The position numbers were made by a program, and so were the translations under genes. From an uncultured Prevotellaceae bacterium (GTDB lineage: Bacteria > Bacteroidota > Bacteroidia > Bacteroidales > Bacteroidaceae): 23,842 nucleotides of DNA. The notes below the pieces were generated by a model. The model was not told where the DNA came from and did no database searches. It was given only the letters and a program-made list of their open reading frames with translations. The number at the start of each line of letters is the position of its first letter. Position 1 is the stretch's first letter. Below are positions 7,917-14,213 of the stretch, in pieces. The stretch spans positions 1 to 23,842 of the forward strand of contig CALAEY010000050.1 of assembly GCA_937891085.1 (NCBI GenBank), written 5' to 3'.

Positions 7917-9020
7917 TTACTTGAAAAGTCTTGGTGCGAAGTCATGGAGATTATTGCGCCATGTATGCCAACTATGGCCACCAGGGGCCTCTGCAAACTC
8001 ATACTTGATGCCAGCCTCGTCGTAGAGCTTCAGCGTCTCCTTGCAGTTGTTGTAGGCAATGTCCTCAGGACCACCCTGCGTGAACAGCACCATCTTGTAG
8101 TTGTTCAGCTGCTGGGTGAGCTGCTTCAGGTGAGAACGCTCCATCTCATACTTCTCTGTGTTGCCTGGTGCATAGCTACTACTCAGCACGATCATGTACT
8201 TGAATCTTTCTGGATGATAGGTCACGGTCTCCATCGTCTCCATGCCACCCATAGACAGACCAGCCATGGCCGTATGGTCAGGATCAGTCAGCACACGGTA
8301 ATTCTCTTCCACGTATGGCATGATGCTGGTAATCATATCATCTGCGAAGATGGGCACCTCGTCATGAACATTGCCGCTTGGAGTGTCGATGCTGCCGTTA
8401 GGCATCACTACCACCATCGGCACGATCTTGCCCTCAGCCAGCAGATTGTCGAGGATGAATCCTGCAGCACCTACACCTGGCCAAGAGTTGTCCGTGTCAC
8501 CACCACCATGTACCAGATAGAGCACAGGCAGACGGTCGGCACTCTTCTCATAGCCAGCAGGAGTCCACACATGCATACGACGCATCTGATTCAGTGTCTT
8601 GGAGAAGTAGTAGCGCTGAGCGATTGCCCCATGAGGCACGTTCTTCATGGCAAAGAACTCATTGCCAGTTGGTTGTACCTTAGCTATGGCACGAGTCTCG
8701 CCCTGAATCTCGCCACCCTTGGGGTCGAAGGTGTTCACGCCATCTACCACGAAGCTGTAGCGGTAGTTGCCTGGATTCACGTTAGGCAAGGTGGCACTCC
8801 ATACACCGTTTTCAGCCTTAACGAACTGTACGCCACGGGCATTGATATCGCCACTCAGGGTCACCGTCTCAGCATTAGGAGCATAGATGCTGAGCGTCAC
8901 CTTGTCGCCATCCACACGCACTGATTGCAGCGTGTCGTTGGGGGTGGGGGTTCTGCGGAATTGTGCAGAGGCTGCCGTTGCTATGCAGAGGGCAGTCAGA
9001 AATAAAATGCTTTTCTTCAT
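7917..9020 (-). CDS. Secreted carbohydrate esterase with N-terminal E-set (CBM48-like) domain, CE1/feruloyl-esterase type
   Basis: Predicted alpha/beta-hydrolase that removes acyl groups (feruloyl or acetyl) from plant polysaccharides. The 367-residue protein begins with a signal peptide (MKKSILFLTALCIATAASAQ). Residues about 30-115 form an immunoglobulin-like E-set module (SIYAPNAETVTLSGD, then NPGNYRYSFVVDG) as seen in CBM48. The esterase domain follows from about 135 with an oxyanion-type VHGGG at 170-174, nucleophile elbow GLSMG with Ser256, acidic residue candidates near GGPED (316-320) and His349 in GGHSWHTWR. The frame stays open to 9332, but the typical signal peptide and the -7 box at 9056-9063 show that ATG at 9018-9020 is the true start. 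It is the first gene of an operon with the second TIM-barrel gene. Bond specificity is not deducible. Confidence 0.88.
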   Translation of the reverse strand: MKKSILFLTALCIATAASAQFRRTPTPNDTLQSVRVDGDKVTLSIYAPNAETVTLSGDINARGVQFVKAENGVWSATLPNVNPGNYRYSFVVDGVNTFDPKGGEIQGETRAIAKVQPTGNEFFAMKNVPHGAIAQRYYFSKTLNQMRRMHVWTPAGYEKSADRLPVLYLVHGGGDTDNSWPGVGAAGFILDNLLAEGKIVPMVVVMPNGSIDTPSGNVHDEVPIFADDMITSIMPYVEENYRVLTDPDHTAMAGLSMGGMETMETVTYHPERFKYMIVLSSSYAPGNTEKYEMERSHLKQLTQQLNNYKMVLFTQGGPEDIAYNNCKETLKLYDEAGIKYEFAEAPGGHSWHTWRNNLHDFAPRLFK

Positions 9021-9055
9021 CGTTCTTTTAACGTTAGTTGTTTTCGTTGTTGTTG

Positions 9056-9087
9056 CAAAGATAGCACATACTTTGCATTTCTGCAAG
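9056..9087 (-). promoter_or_regulatory. Promoter of the esterase/TIM-barrel operon
   Basis: On the minus strand TATCTTTG (9056-9063) fits the -7 consensus, and CTTG (9084-9087) lies 20 bases upstream as a near -33 box. The ATG is 36 bases downstream. Confidence 0.7.
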
Positions 9088-9305
9088 TAGTCCCCATTTT
9101 TGCGCTTACGCACAGGAAAAATTGTTCCTGTGCACACCAACAAATTTTCTCTAACGCAGCATTTTTTTGCCGCTTGCAAGCATATAGTTTGGAGACGGAA
9201 TCCAAGGAGATTAGAGGCTCCATTCAACTCCTTTAGAGGCTCTGTTGTCTTCGCAATATCATTGAAGTGAATCCCACGATAGCCATGAAGTGGACCTTCT
9301 GGAAA
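9088..9305. other. Gene-poor spacer upstream of the esterase promoter
   Basis: The non-coding interval between the esterase start (9020) and the coiled-coil gene stop (9348) is 327 bases. It holds the esterase promoter, a direct repeat (9211-9242) and a terminator (9306-9343). The rest, 9088-9305, shows no family-like protein in any frame; the open frame on the minus strand is an extension of the esterase frame with no recognisable content. Confidence 0.6.
9211..9242. repeat. 10-bp direct repeat, 22-bp period
   Basis: TTAGAGGCTC occurs at 9211-9220 and again at 9233-9242. The 22-base centre-to-centre distance equals about two helical turns, as expected for two half-sites bound on one DNA face. 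It sits about 125 bases upstream of the esterase -33 box. A regulatory role is inference. Confidence 0.5.
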
Positions 9306-9343
9306 CAATAATCCCCATGTCGCAGAAGGCATGGGGATTATTG
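9306..9343 (-). terminator. Terminator hairpin after the coiled-coil gene
   Basis: A perfect 14-bp inverted repeat, CAATAATCCCCATG (9306-9319) with CATGGGGATTATTG (9330-9343), closes a 10-base loop. It starts four bases after the stop codon at 9348. The T-run on the minus strand is short (TTGTTT), so it may act partly as a transcript-stabilising hairpin. Confidence 0.7.
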
Positions 9344-9347
9344 TATC

Positions 9348-9659
9348 TCAGCGCTTGTCCTGTACGCCGAAGTTGATCCACTTTTCCTGAGGGTAGTTGG
9401 TCTTGATGACTTTCTTCCTTTCTGTGAAAACATCCTTGGCGCTATCCAGAATCTCGTTCATTTTCTTGCGCTTCTCATCCAGCACGGCATAGGCTGCATC
9501 TGTTTCCTCGCTGGCTTTGGCAAGGGCCTCCAGTTGCTTCTCCATATCGTCCAGTTGCTTGGCTGTGAATCCAAAACCCTTCACGGCCTCAAGGTTGTTA
9601 CGCAGTCCCTGAATCAGAAACTTACTTTTCTCAATCTGTAAATCTACGGTCTTTGACAT
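9348..9659 (-). CDS. Small cytoplasmic coiled-coil protein, function unknown
   Basis: A 103-residue, highly charged protein without signal peptide or membrane segment. Most of it, about residues 5-85, should be two long helices with heptad-like spacing of Leu, Met, Ala and Val (for example LDDMEKQLEALAKASEE). It ends in a short segment KTNYPQEKWINFGVQDKR that looks less helical. I do not recognise a named family; such short coiled-coil proteins occur in Bacteroidales genomes, sometimes beside mobile elements, but no other mobile gene is visible here. It has its own -7 box at 9765-9772 and a perfect hairpin directly after its stop, so it appears to be an intact, independently transcribed gene rather than a random open frame. 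Confidence 0.75.
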   Translation of the reverse strand: MSKTVDLQIEKSKFLIQGLRNNLEAVKGFGFTAKQLDDMEKQLEALAKASEETDAAYAVLDEKRKKMNEILDSAKDVFTERKKVIKTNYPQEKWINFGVQDKR

Positions 9660-9764
9660 AATACTTTGGTTTTAATGGTTGGTGAATTAAGGGCATGAAA
9701 AACACCTGATACGATGTTAGAATACATAGGCGTATGTCATTGTCCCCTTGTCTATTATCTAAGC

Positions 9765-9772
9765 CAAAGATA
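9765..9772 (-). promoter_or_regulatory. -7 box of the coiled-coil gene
   Basis: TATCTTTG on the minus strand matches TAnnTTTG. It is 105 bases upstream of the ATG at 9659, giving an unusually long leader compared with the 20-45 bases of other genes in this window. No TTTG was found at -33. Confidence 0.5.
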
Positions 9773-9811
9773 GTAAAAATCCCCATTTGTTGTGACCTTA
9801 AGCAGAGCGTG

Positions 9812-9838
9812 GATTTAAGACAATTTAAGCCTTAAATC
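9812..9838. repeat. AT-rich inverted repeat in the divergent spacer
   Basis: GATTTAAG (9812-9819) and CTTAAATC (9831-9838) form a perfect 8-bp stem with an 11-base loop that itself contains another TTTAAG. The interval 9660-9987 is 328 bases without a gene; besides this it contains the coiled-coil -7 box, a triple GGTCTCA repeat and the peptidase promoters. An operator or weak terminator are both possible. Confidence 0.45.
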
Positions 9839-9870
9839 TTCGTTGCTTTAACTTTCGTTAACAATGTTGT

Positions 9871-9892
9871 GGTCTCAGGTCTCACGGTCTCA
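9871..9892. repeat. Triple GGTCTCA direct repeat
   Basis: GGTCTCA occurs at 9871-9877, 9878-9884 and 9886-9892, the first two adjacent and the third after one base. The array ends 4 bases before a TTTG (9897-9900) that can act as a -33 box for the peptidase gene, a position suited to a regulator. Function is not known. Confidence 0.6.
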
Positions 9893-9896
9893 CAAT

Positions 9897-9958
9897 TTTG
9901 CATCTGAGTAGTTTTTTCTAACTATATTTGTATGGTTCAGTCATTCTTCGTACCTTCG
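9897..9958 (+). promoter_or_regulatory. Two overlapping candidate promoters of the Tricorn-like peptidase
   Basis: Candidate A is TTTG (9897-9900), 22 bases, TATATTTG (9923-9930). Candidate B is TTTG (9927-9930), 20 bases, TACCTTCG (9951-9958), one base off the -7 consensus. The TTTG at 9927-9930 would be the end of the -7 box in A and the -33 box in B. Candidate B has the better spacing and leaves a leader of about 25 bases before the ATG at 9988. Confidence 0.65.
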
Positions 9959-9987
9959 TGTTCAGAAACAAAGAAAACGCTAAAGTT

Positions 9988-12900
9988 ATGAAGAAAACAA
10001 TCCTTTCTATGCTGGCACTGGGCTTCGCTGCAGCCGTCGGTGCTCAGGACAACCCGCTTTGGATGCGCTACAGCGCCATCTCGCCAGACGGAAGTACCAT
10101 CGCCTTCAGTTATCAGGGCGACCTGTTCACCGTGCCGGTGAGCGGTGGTAGTGCTAAGCAACTTACTACGAACGCTGCCTATGATGCGCAGCCAGTGTGG
10201 AGTCCCAACGGTCAGCAGATCGCCTTTGCCTCTGGACGTGAGGGCAGTTTGGATGTCTACCTCATCAGCAAGGAGGGTGGGGTGCCACAGCGTCTGACTA
10301 CCCATAGTGGCAGCGAGGTGCCTCTGGGCTTCCTCAATGATGAGACCGTGCTGCTGCAGTGCAACATCCTGCCTACAGCACAGAGCGCCTACTTCAGCCA
10401 ACGTATGCCGCAAGTCTATCAGGTGAGCACGAAGGGTGGACGTATGCGCCTCTTCACCTCTGTGACTATGGACAATCTGAGTGTGTATCCAGATGGACGC
10501 ATCCTTTATCATGATCGCAAGGGCATGGAGGACACGTGGCGTAAGCATCAGACCTCCAGCGTGGTGCGTGACGTATGGCTGAAAAGCACAGACGACCACT
10601 TCACAAAGCTGACAGATACGAAGGCTGAGAATCGCAACCCTGTATGGGCAGCAGATGGCAAGAGCTTCTACTACCTCAGTGAGGCCAATGGCACGATGAA
10701 TGTCTACAAGAAAAACATCGATGGTTCAGGTACCCAGCAGCTCACGCAGCTGAAAGACCATCCTGTGCGCTTCCTCAGCGTGAGCCAGAACGGTGTGCTT
10801 TGCTTTGGCTACAATGGCGAGATCTACACCATGCGTGAAGGCACTGCTCCACAGAAGGTGAATGTGAACATCACGAAGGACAGCAACGATCGCGATGTAG
10901 TGAAGCAGGTGCAGCGTAGTGGGGCTACAGAGATTGCCGTGAGCCCAGAAGGTAAGGAAGTGGCCTTCATCTTGCATGGCGATGTCTATGTGACCAGCGT
11001 GGAGTATAACACCACCAAACAGATCACAGACACCCCAGAGCAAGAGCGTAGCATCGACTTCAGTCCTGATGGTCGTAGCCTGGTGTATGCGGCAGAGCGT
11101 GATGGTTTCTGGCAGATCTATCAGAGCAGCCTCACGAAGAAGGAAGACAAGCTCTTCACCTATGCAACAGATATTAAGGAAGAGAAACTGACCAACACGA
11201 AGGTGACGTCCTTCCTGCCTAAGTATAGTCCTGACGGTAAGGAGGTGGCCTTCCTTGAGAATCGTACCACACTCCGCATCCTCAATCTGGCCACTAAGCA
11301 GGTGCGCACCGTGATGGATGGCAAGTATGAGTATAGCTACAGCGATGGTGATCAGTGGTTCCAATGGAGTCCTGACAGCAAGTGGCTGCTCTCCAACTAC
11401 ATAGGCTATGGCGGTTGGAACAACAAGGACGTGGCGCTGATCAAGGCTGATGGTACAGAGATTCACAATGTGACAGAGAGTGGCTACAACGACGTGAATG
11501 CCAAGTGGGTGCTGGGTGGTAAGGCCATCATCTTTGGCAGTGATCGCGCAGGCTATCGCAGTCATGGAAGCTGGGGTGCGGAGGATGACATCTATGTCAT
11601 GTTCTTCGACCTTGATGCCTATGAGAAATTCCGCATGAACAAGGAAGAGACAGCCCTCTTCGAAGAGGCAGAGAAAGACCAGCAGAAAGCTAAAGAAGAA
11701 GCTGAGAAGAAAGCGGCTGAGAGCAAGAAGGGAAAGGCTGCCACAGAGGAGAAGAAGGACCCAGAGCCTTTGGTATTCGACTTGGAGAATTGTCGTGATC
11801 GCATCATCCGCCTCACGGTGAACTCCTCCAACTTGGGCGATGCGTTGCTCACGCCAAAGGGCGACAAGCTCTACTATACTGCGCGTTTCGAGGGCTCTCC
11901 AGACCTCTGGATGCATGACTTGAAGGAGGGCACAACCTCCATCGTTCTGAAAGGCGTAGGTGGCGGCGAACTGATTACAGACAAGGACTTCAAGAATGTG
12001 TATGCCCTCTCTGGTGGCACTATCAAGCAGATAGATGTTGACAAGAAGAGCACCAAGAACATTGGCTTTGAGGCAACCTTCAACTACAAGGCTGCAGATG
12101 AGCGCGACTATATATTCAGTCATGTATGGCAGCAGGTGAAGGATAAGTTCTATCTGCCTGATCTTCACGGAGTGGATTGGGAAGGTCTGAAGCAGAACTA
12201 TAGCCGCTTCTTACCTTATATAAATAATAACTACGACTATGCTGAGATGATGAGCGAGTTGCTGGGTGAGCTGAATGCCTCTCACACAGGTATGCGCTAC
12301 TATGCCCCTTCTGGTCGTCAGGCTACGGCCAATCTGGGTGTGTTCATCGATGATACCTACATGGGCGATGGCCTCAAGGTGTCAGAAGTGATAGCCAAAG
12401 GTCCGTTTGCAGTTAAGAAGACTGACGTGAAGGCAGGCAGCATCATCGAGAAGATAGACGGTGTGGCCATCACGAAGGATATGGACTATTATCCACTCTT
12501 GGAGGGCAAGGCTGGCAAGCAGGTACGCGTGAGTGTGCTGAATCCTGACGGCCGTCGCTTCGAGGTGGTGGTGAAGGCCATCAGCACAGGCGAGCGTACA
12601 GATTTGCTGTACGACCGCTGGGTGGAGCGTAATAAGAAGAAGGTGGAAGAACTCTCTGGTGGTAAGATTGCCTACGTGCATGTGAAGGCGATGGATAGCC
12701 CCAGCTTCCGCACGGTTTATCGTGACTTGCTGAGCGACCAGAACCGCCAGAAGCAGGCTGCTGTGGTGGATGAGCGCCACAATGGCGGTGGTTGGCTGCA
12801 CGACGATCTCTGCACCTTGTTGGCAGGTGAGCAGTATCAGAGCTTCATGCCTCGCGGACAGTACATTGGCTACGATCCATACAACAAGTGGGTGAAGCCT

Positions 12901-13227
12901 TCATGCGTTTTGATGTGCGAGGACGACTACAGCAATGGTCACGGCTTCCCTTGGGTCTATAAGACGCTGGGCATCGGCAAGTTGGTTGGCGCTCCTGTGG
13001 CTGGCACGATGACAGCTGTATGGTGGGAGTATGTGATAGACCGGACGCTGATGTTCGGTATTCCTGAGGTAGGGTGTATGGATATGCAGGGTTGCTATCA
13101 GGAGAACCTGCAGTTGGAACCTGATATTAAGGTGTATAATACGCCAGAGGAGATGCTGCGTGGTGAGGATAAGCAGCTGGAGGCAGCTGTCGCTGAAATG
13201 CTACGCCAGACAGCTTCTTCGAATTAA
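9988..13227 (+). CDS. Exported Tricorn-type S41 peptidase with N-terminal beta-propeller
   Basis: A 1079-residue serine peptidase related to Tricorn protease, expected to act on peptides in the periplasm. It has a clear signal peptide (MKKTILSMLALGFAAAVGAQ). Repeated TolB/WD40-type blades (SPDG, SPNGQQIAF, SPDGKEVAF) fill about residues 25-690. A Lys/Glu-rich segment at about 551-592 interrupts them. The catalytic part follows: Ser765-His766 in NASHTG, a PDZ domain at about 781-870, a DERHNGGGW strand near 925, likely nucleophile Ser982 in DDYSNGHGFP, a GTMTAVWWE segment, and Glu1039 before NLQLEPDI. The Ser-His-Ser-Glu set matches Tricorn. The frame extends to 9928, but ATG at 9988 starts the signal peptide. 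It is monocistronic with a strong terminator. Confidence 0.9.
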   Translation: MKKTILSMLALGFAAAVGAQDNPLWMRYSAISPDGSTIAFSYQGDLFTVPVSGGSAKQLTTNAAYDAQPVWSPNGQQIAFASGREGSLDVYLISKEGGVPQRLTTHSGSEVPLGFLNDETVLLQCNILPTAQSAYFSQRMPQVYQVSTKGGRMRLFTSVTMDNLSVYPDGRILYHDRKGMEDTWRKHQTSSVVRDVWLKSTDDHFTKLTDTKAENRNPVWAADGKSFYYLSEANGTMNVYKKNIDGSGTQQLTQLKDHPVRFLSVSQNGVLCFGYNGEIYTMREGTAPQKVNVNITKDSNDRDVVKQVQRSGATEIAVSPEGKEVAFILHGDVYVTSVEYNTTKQITDTPEQERSIDFSPDGRSLVYAAERDGFWQIYQSSLTKKEDKLFTYATDIKEEKLTNTKVTSFLPKYSPDGKEVAFLENRTTLRILNLATKQVRTVMDGKYEYSYSDGDQWFQWSPDSKWLLSNYIGYGGWNNKDVALIKADGTEIHNVTESGYNDVNAKWVLGGKAIIFGSDRAGYRSHGSWGAEDDIYVMFFDLDAYEKFRMNKEETALFEEAEKDQQKAKEEAEKKAAESKKGKAATEEKKDPEPLVFDLENCRDRIIRLTVNSSNLGDALLTPKGDKLYYTARFEGSPDLWMHDLKEGTTSIVLKGVGGGELITDKDFKNVYALSGGTIKQIDVDKKSTKNIGFEATFNYKAADERDYIFSHVWQQVKDKFYLPDLHGVDWEGLKQNYSRFLPYINNNYDYAEMMSELLGELNASHTGMRYYAPSGRQATANLGVFIDDTYMGDGLKVSEVIAKGPFAVKKTDVKAGSIIEKIDGVAITKDMDYYPLLEGKAGKQVRVSVLNPDGRRFEVVVKAISTGERTDLLYDRWVERNKKKVEELSGGKIAYVHVKAMDSPSFRTVYRDLLSDQNRQKQAAVVDERHNGGGWLHDDLCTLLAGEQYQSFMPRGQYIGYDPYNKWVKPSCVLMCEDDYSNGHGFPWVYKTLGIGKLVGAPVAGTMTAVWWEYVIDRTLMFGIPEVGCMDMQGCYQENLQLEPDIKVYNTPEEMLRGEDKQLEAAVAEMLRQTASSN

Positions 13228-13260
13228 GCAGTTTTCCCTCGTTTTTGAGTGAATGAAACT

Positions 13261-13296
13261 AAAAATCCCTCCTGATTGGGGAGGGATTTTTTTTTG
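13261..13296. terminator. Strong bidirectional terminator
   Basis: A 12-bp perfect stem, AAAAATCCCTCC (13261-13272) with GGAGGGATTTTT (13280-13291), has a 7-base loop and a run of T residues extending to 13295. It lies 33 bases past the peptidase stop and about 20 bases past the stop of the convergent glycine-rich gene, so it can serve both. Confidence 0.92.
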
Positions 13297-13311
13297 TCTG
13301 TAAGTTTGAAA

Positions 13312-13950
13312 TCAGTTGCCTGCACCTGCACCTGCGCCTGGGAACTGGCCGCCAGCAGGACGCTGGTTGGCACGATTCTTTTCACGCTCCTTCTCACGAG
13401 CTTTGTCGCCCTTCTGGTAGGCCTTGAACTGATCCTTTGAGAGCATCTCCTTCAGGCCATTGTCGAAAGCCTTCTTGGCATCGTTGTATTCCTTGATCTG
13501 CGTACGGATGCGCTCCAGCATATCGCTGTTGCCACCGCCAGCACCGCCGCGCATGCCGCCGCCACCCATCATGGCGCCGCCACCGCCGCCTCCCATGTCA
13601 CCGCCGCCACCGCCGGCTCCACCAGAAGGAATGGCACCTGCTCTGCCGCTGGCAGCACCACCGCCACCAGTTGAAGGCAAGCTGGGCTTACCCTTGCTCA
13701 GCACGTCGAAATACTGTGTATAGAGGTCTTTCACCTTACCCTGCATCGTAGCGTCAAGGCCACCAGCATCTTCAGAAATCTCATTCACGCGTGTCTGTAT
13801 CTGCTCTGCCTTTTGCTCCTCAGTGAGTTGTTGAGCCTGTGGGCGTTGTCCGCCTCTGCCTTGCCCCTGGTCAGCGCCTTGGGGCATCTGTGCCATTCCT
13901 GCTACCGTCATGCAGAGGAATGCTGCCATTGCAAATAGTTTTTTCTTCAT
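13312..13950 (-). CDS. Secreted glycine-rich protein with flanking helical segments
   Basis: A 212-residue protein with a signal peptide (MKKKLFAMAAFLCMTVAGMAQ). Three parts follow. Residues 22-90 include an LTEEQKAEQIQTRVNEI helix resembling Spy/CpxP or DUF4890-type periplasmic proteins. Residues 94-140 are a low-complexity tract, mostly Gly with Ala, Met, Asp and Ser. Residues 144-195 form a second charged helix (ERIRTQIKEY, LSKDQFKAYQKGDKAREK), and the tail is Pro/Gly/Ala-rich. The helix-tract-helix order suggests that a glycine tract has expanded inside a CpxP/DUF4890-like protein, which would place it in envelope stress or metal handling, but this is inference. ATG at 13950 is chosen because it begins the signal peptide directly; 13962 is possible. 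No consensus promoter was found, and a structured element lies in its upstream region. Confidence 0.75.
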   Translation of the reverse strand: MKKKLFAMAAFLCMTVAGMAQMPQGADQGQGRGGQRPQAQQLTEEQKAEQIQTRVNEISEDAGGLDATMQGKVKDLYTQYFDVLSKGKPSLPSTGGGGAASGRAGAIPSGGAGGGGGDMGGGGGGAMMGGGGMRGGAGGGNSDMLERIRTQIKEYNDAKKAFDNGLKEMLSKDQFKAYQKGDKAREKEREKNRANQRPAGGQFPGAGAGAGN

Positions 13951-14134
13951 AATCGTATGCACTTTAAAAGTTATTTCCTGTTATTAGACTGCTAATATAG
14001 CGAAAAGTTTAATCTCTTTTTCAAAAAAGAGAAAAAAAATAATTATTCAAGTTTCGCAGGTGATGCCGTAGGCATCTCACAGGAGAGCCAGACCTGTCAA
14101 TCGCTGGTAAGCTTTCCCAAAAAAAACTTAATTA
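13951..14134. other. Divergent spacer with a folded element of unknown identity
   Basis: The stretch 14057-14107 is rich in mutually compatible stems: GATGCC (14062-14067) with GGCATC (14071-14076) over a GTA loop; ACAGG (14079-14083) with CCTGT (14093-14097), or CAGGT (14057-14061) with ACCTG (14092-14096) enclosing both; and CCAG (14088-14091) with CTGG (14104-14107). A separate perfect 8-bp A/T stem, TCTCTTTT with AAAAGAGA, is at 14013-14032. The element is upstream of the receptor promoter, so if transcribed it would belong to the minus-strand gene. It does not fit a riboswitch class I know. Confidence 0.5.
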
Positions 14135-14166
14135 CTTGTGTGGTTGGAAGAGTTGTACTATTTTTG
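14135..14166 (+). promoter_or_regulatory. Promoter of the TonB-dependent receptor
   Basis: CTTG (14135-14138), 20 bases, then TATTTTTG (14159-14166), which matches TAnnTTTG. Transcription would begin near 14172-14175, making ATG 14214 the first sensible start with about 40 leader bases. Confidence 0.7.
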
Positions 14167-14213
14167 TGCTTGCAATGGAGATAAGTAAGAAAAGCCCCAA
14201 AAAGACAATCAGA

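Noticed and set aside
7809..8924. 371-residue plus-strand open frame across the esterase
   Set aside because: Antisense to the esterase, whose signal peptide, catalytic Ser/His motifs and promoter are all in place.
9021..9332. N-terminal extension of the esterase frame
   Set aside because: The internal ATG at 9020 starts a standard signal peptide, and the -7 box at 9056-9063 lies within the extension.
10726..12168. 480-residue antisense open frame inside the Tricorn-like gene
   Set aside because: It is fully antisense to a well-supported peptidase, has no recognisable motif, promoter or signal, and its composition (many His, Leu, Val) is that of a shadow frame.
14057..14107. Cobalamin or TPP riboswitch
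   Set aside because: Neither the B12-box pattern nor the TPP CTGAGA and GATCTGG-type segments are present, and the element is upstream of the receptor promoter rather than in its leader.
14136..14213. Longer start codons for the TonB receptor (14136, 14175)
   Set aside because: The first lies between the promoter boxes and the second at the predicted transcript start; only 14214 begins directly with a signal peptide.
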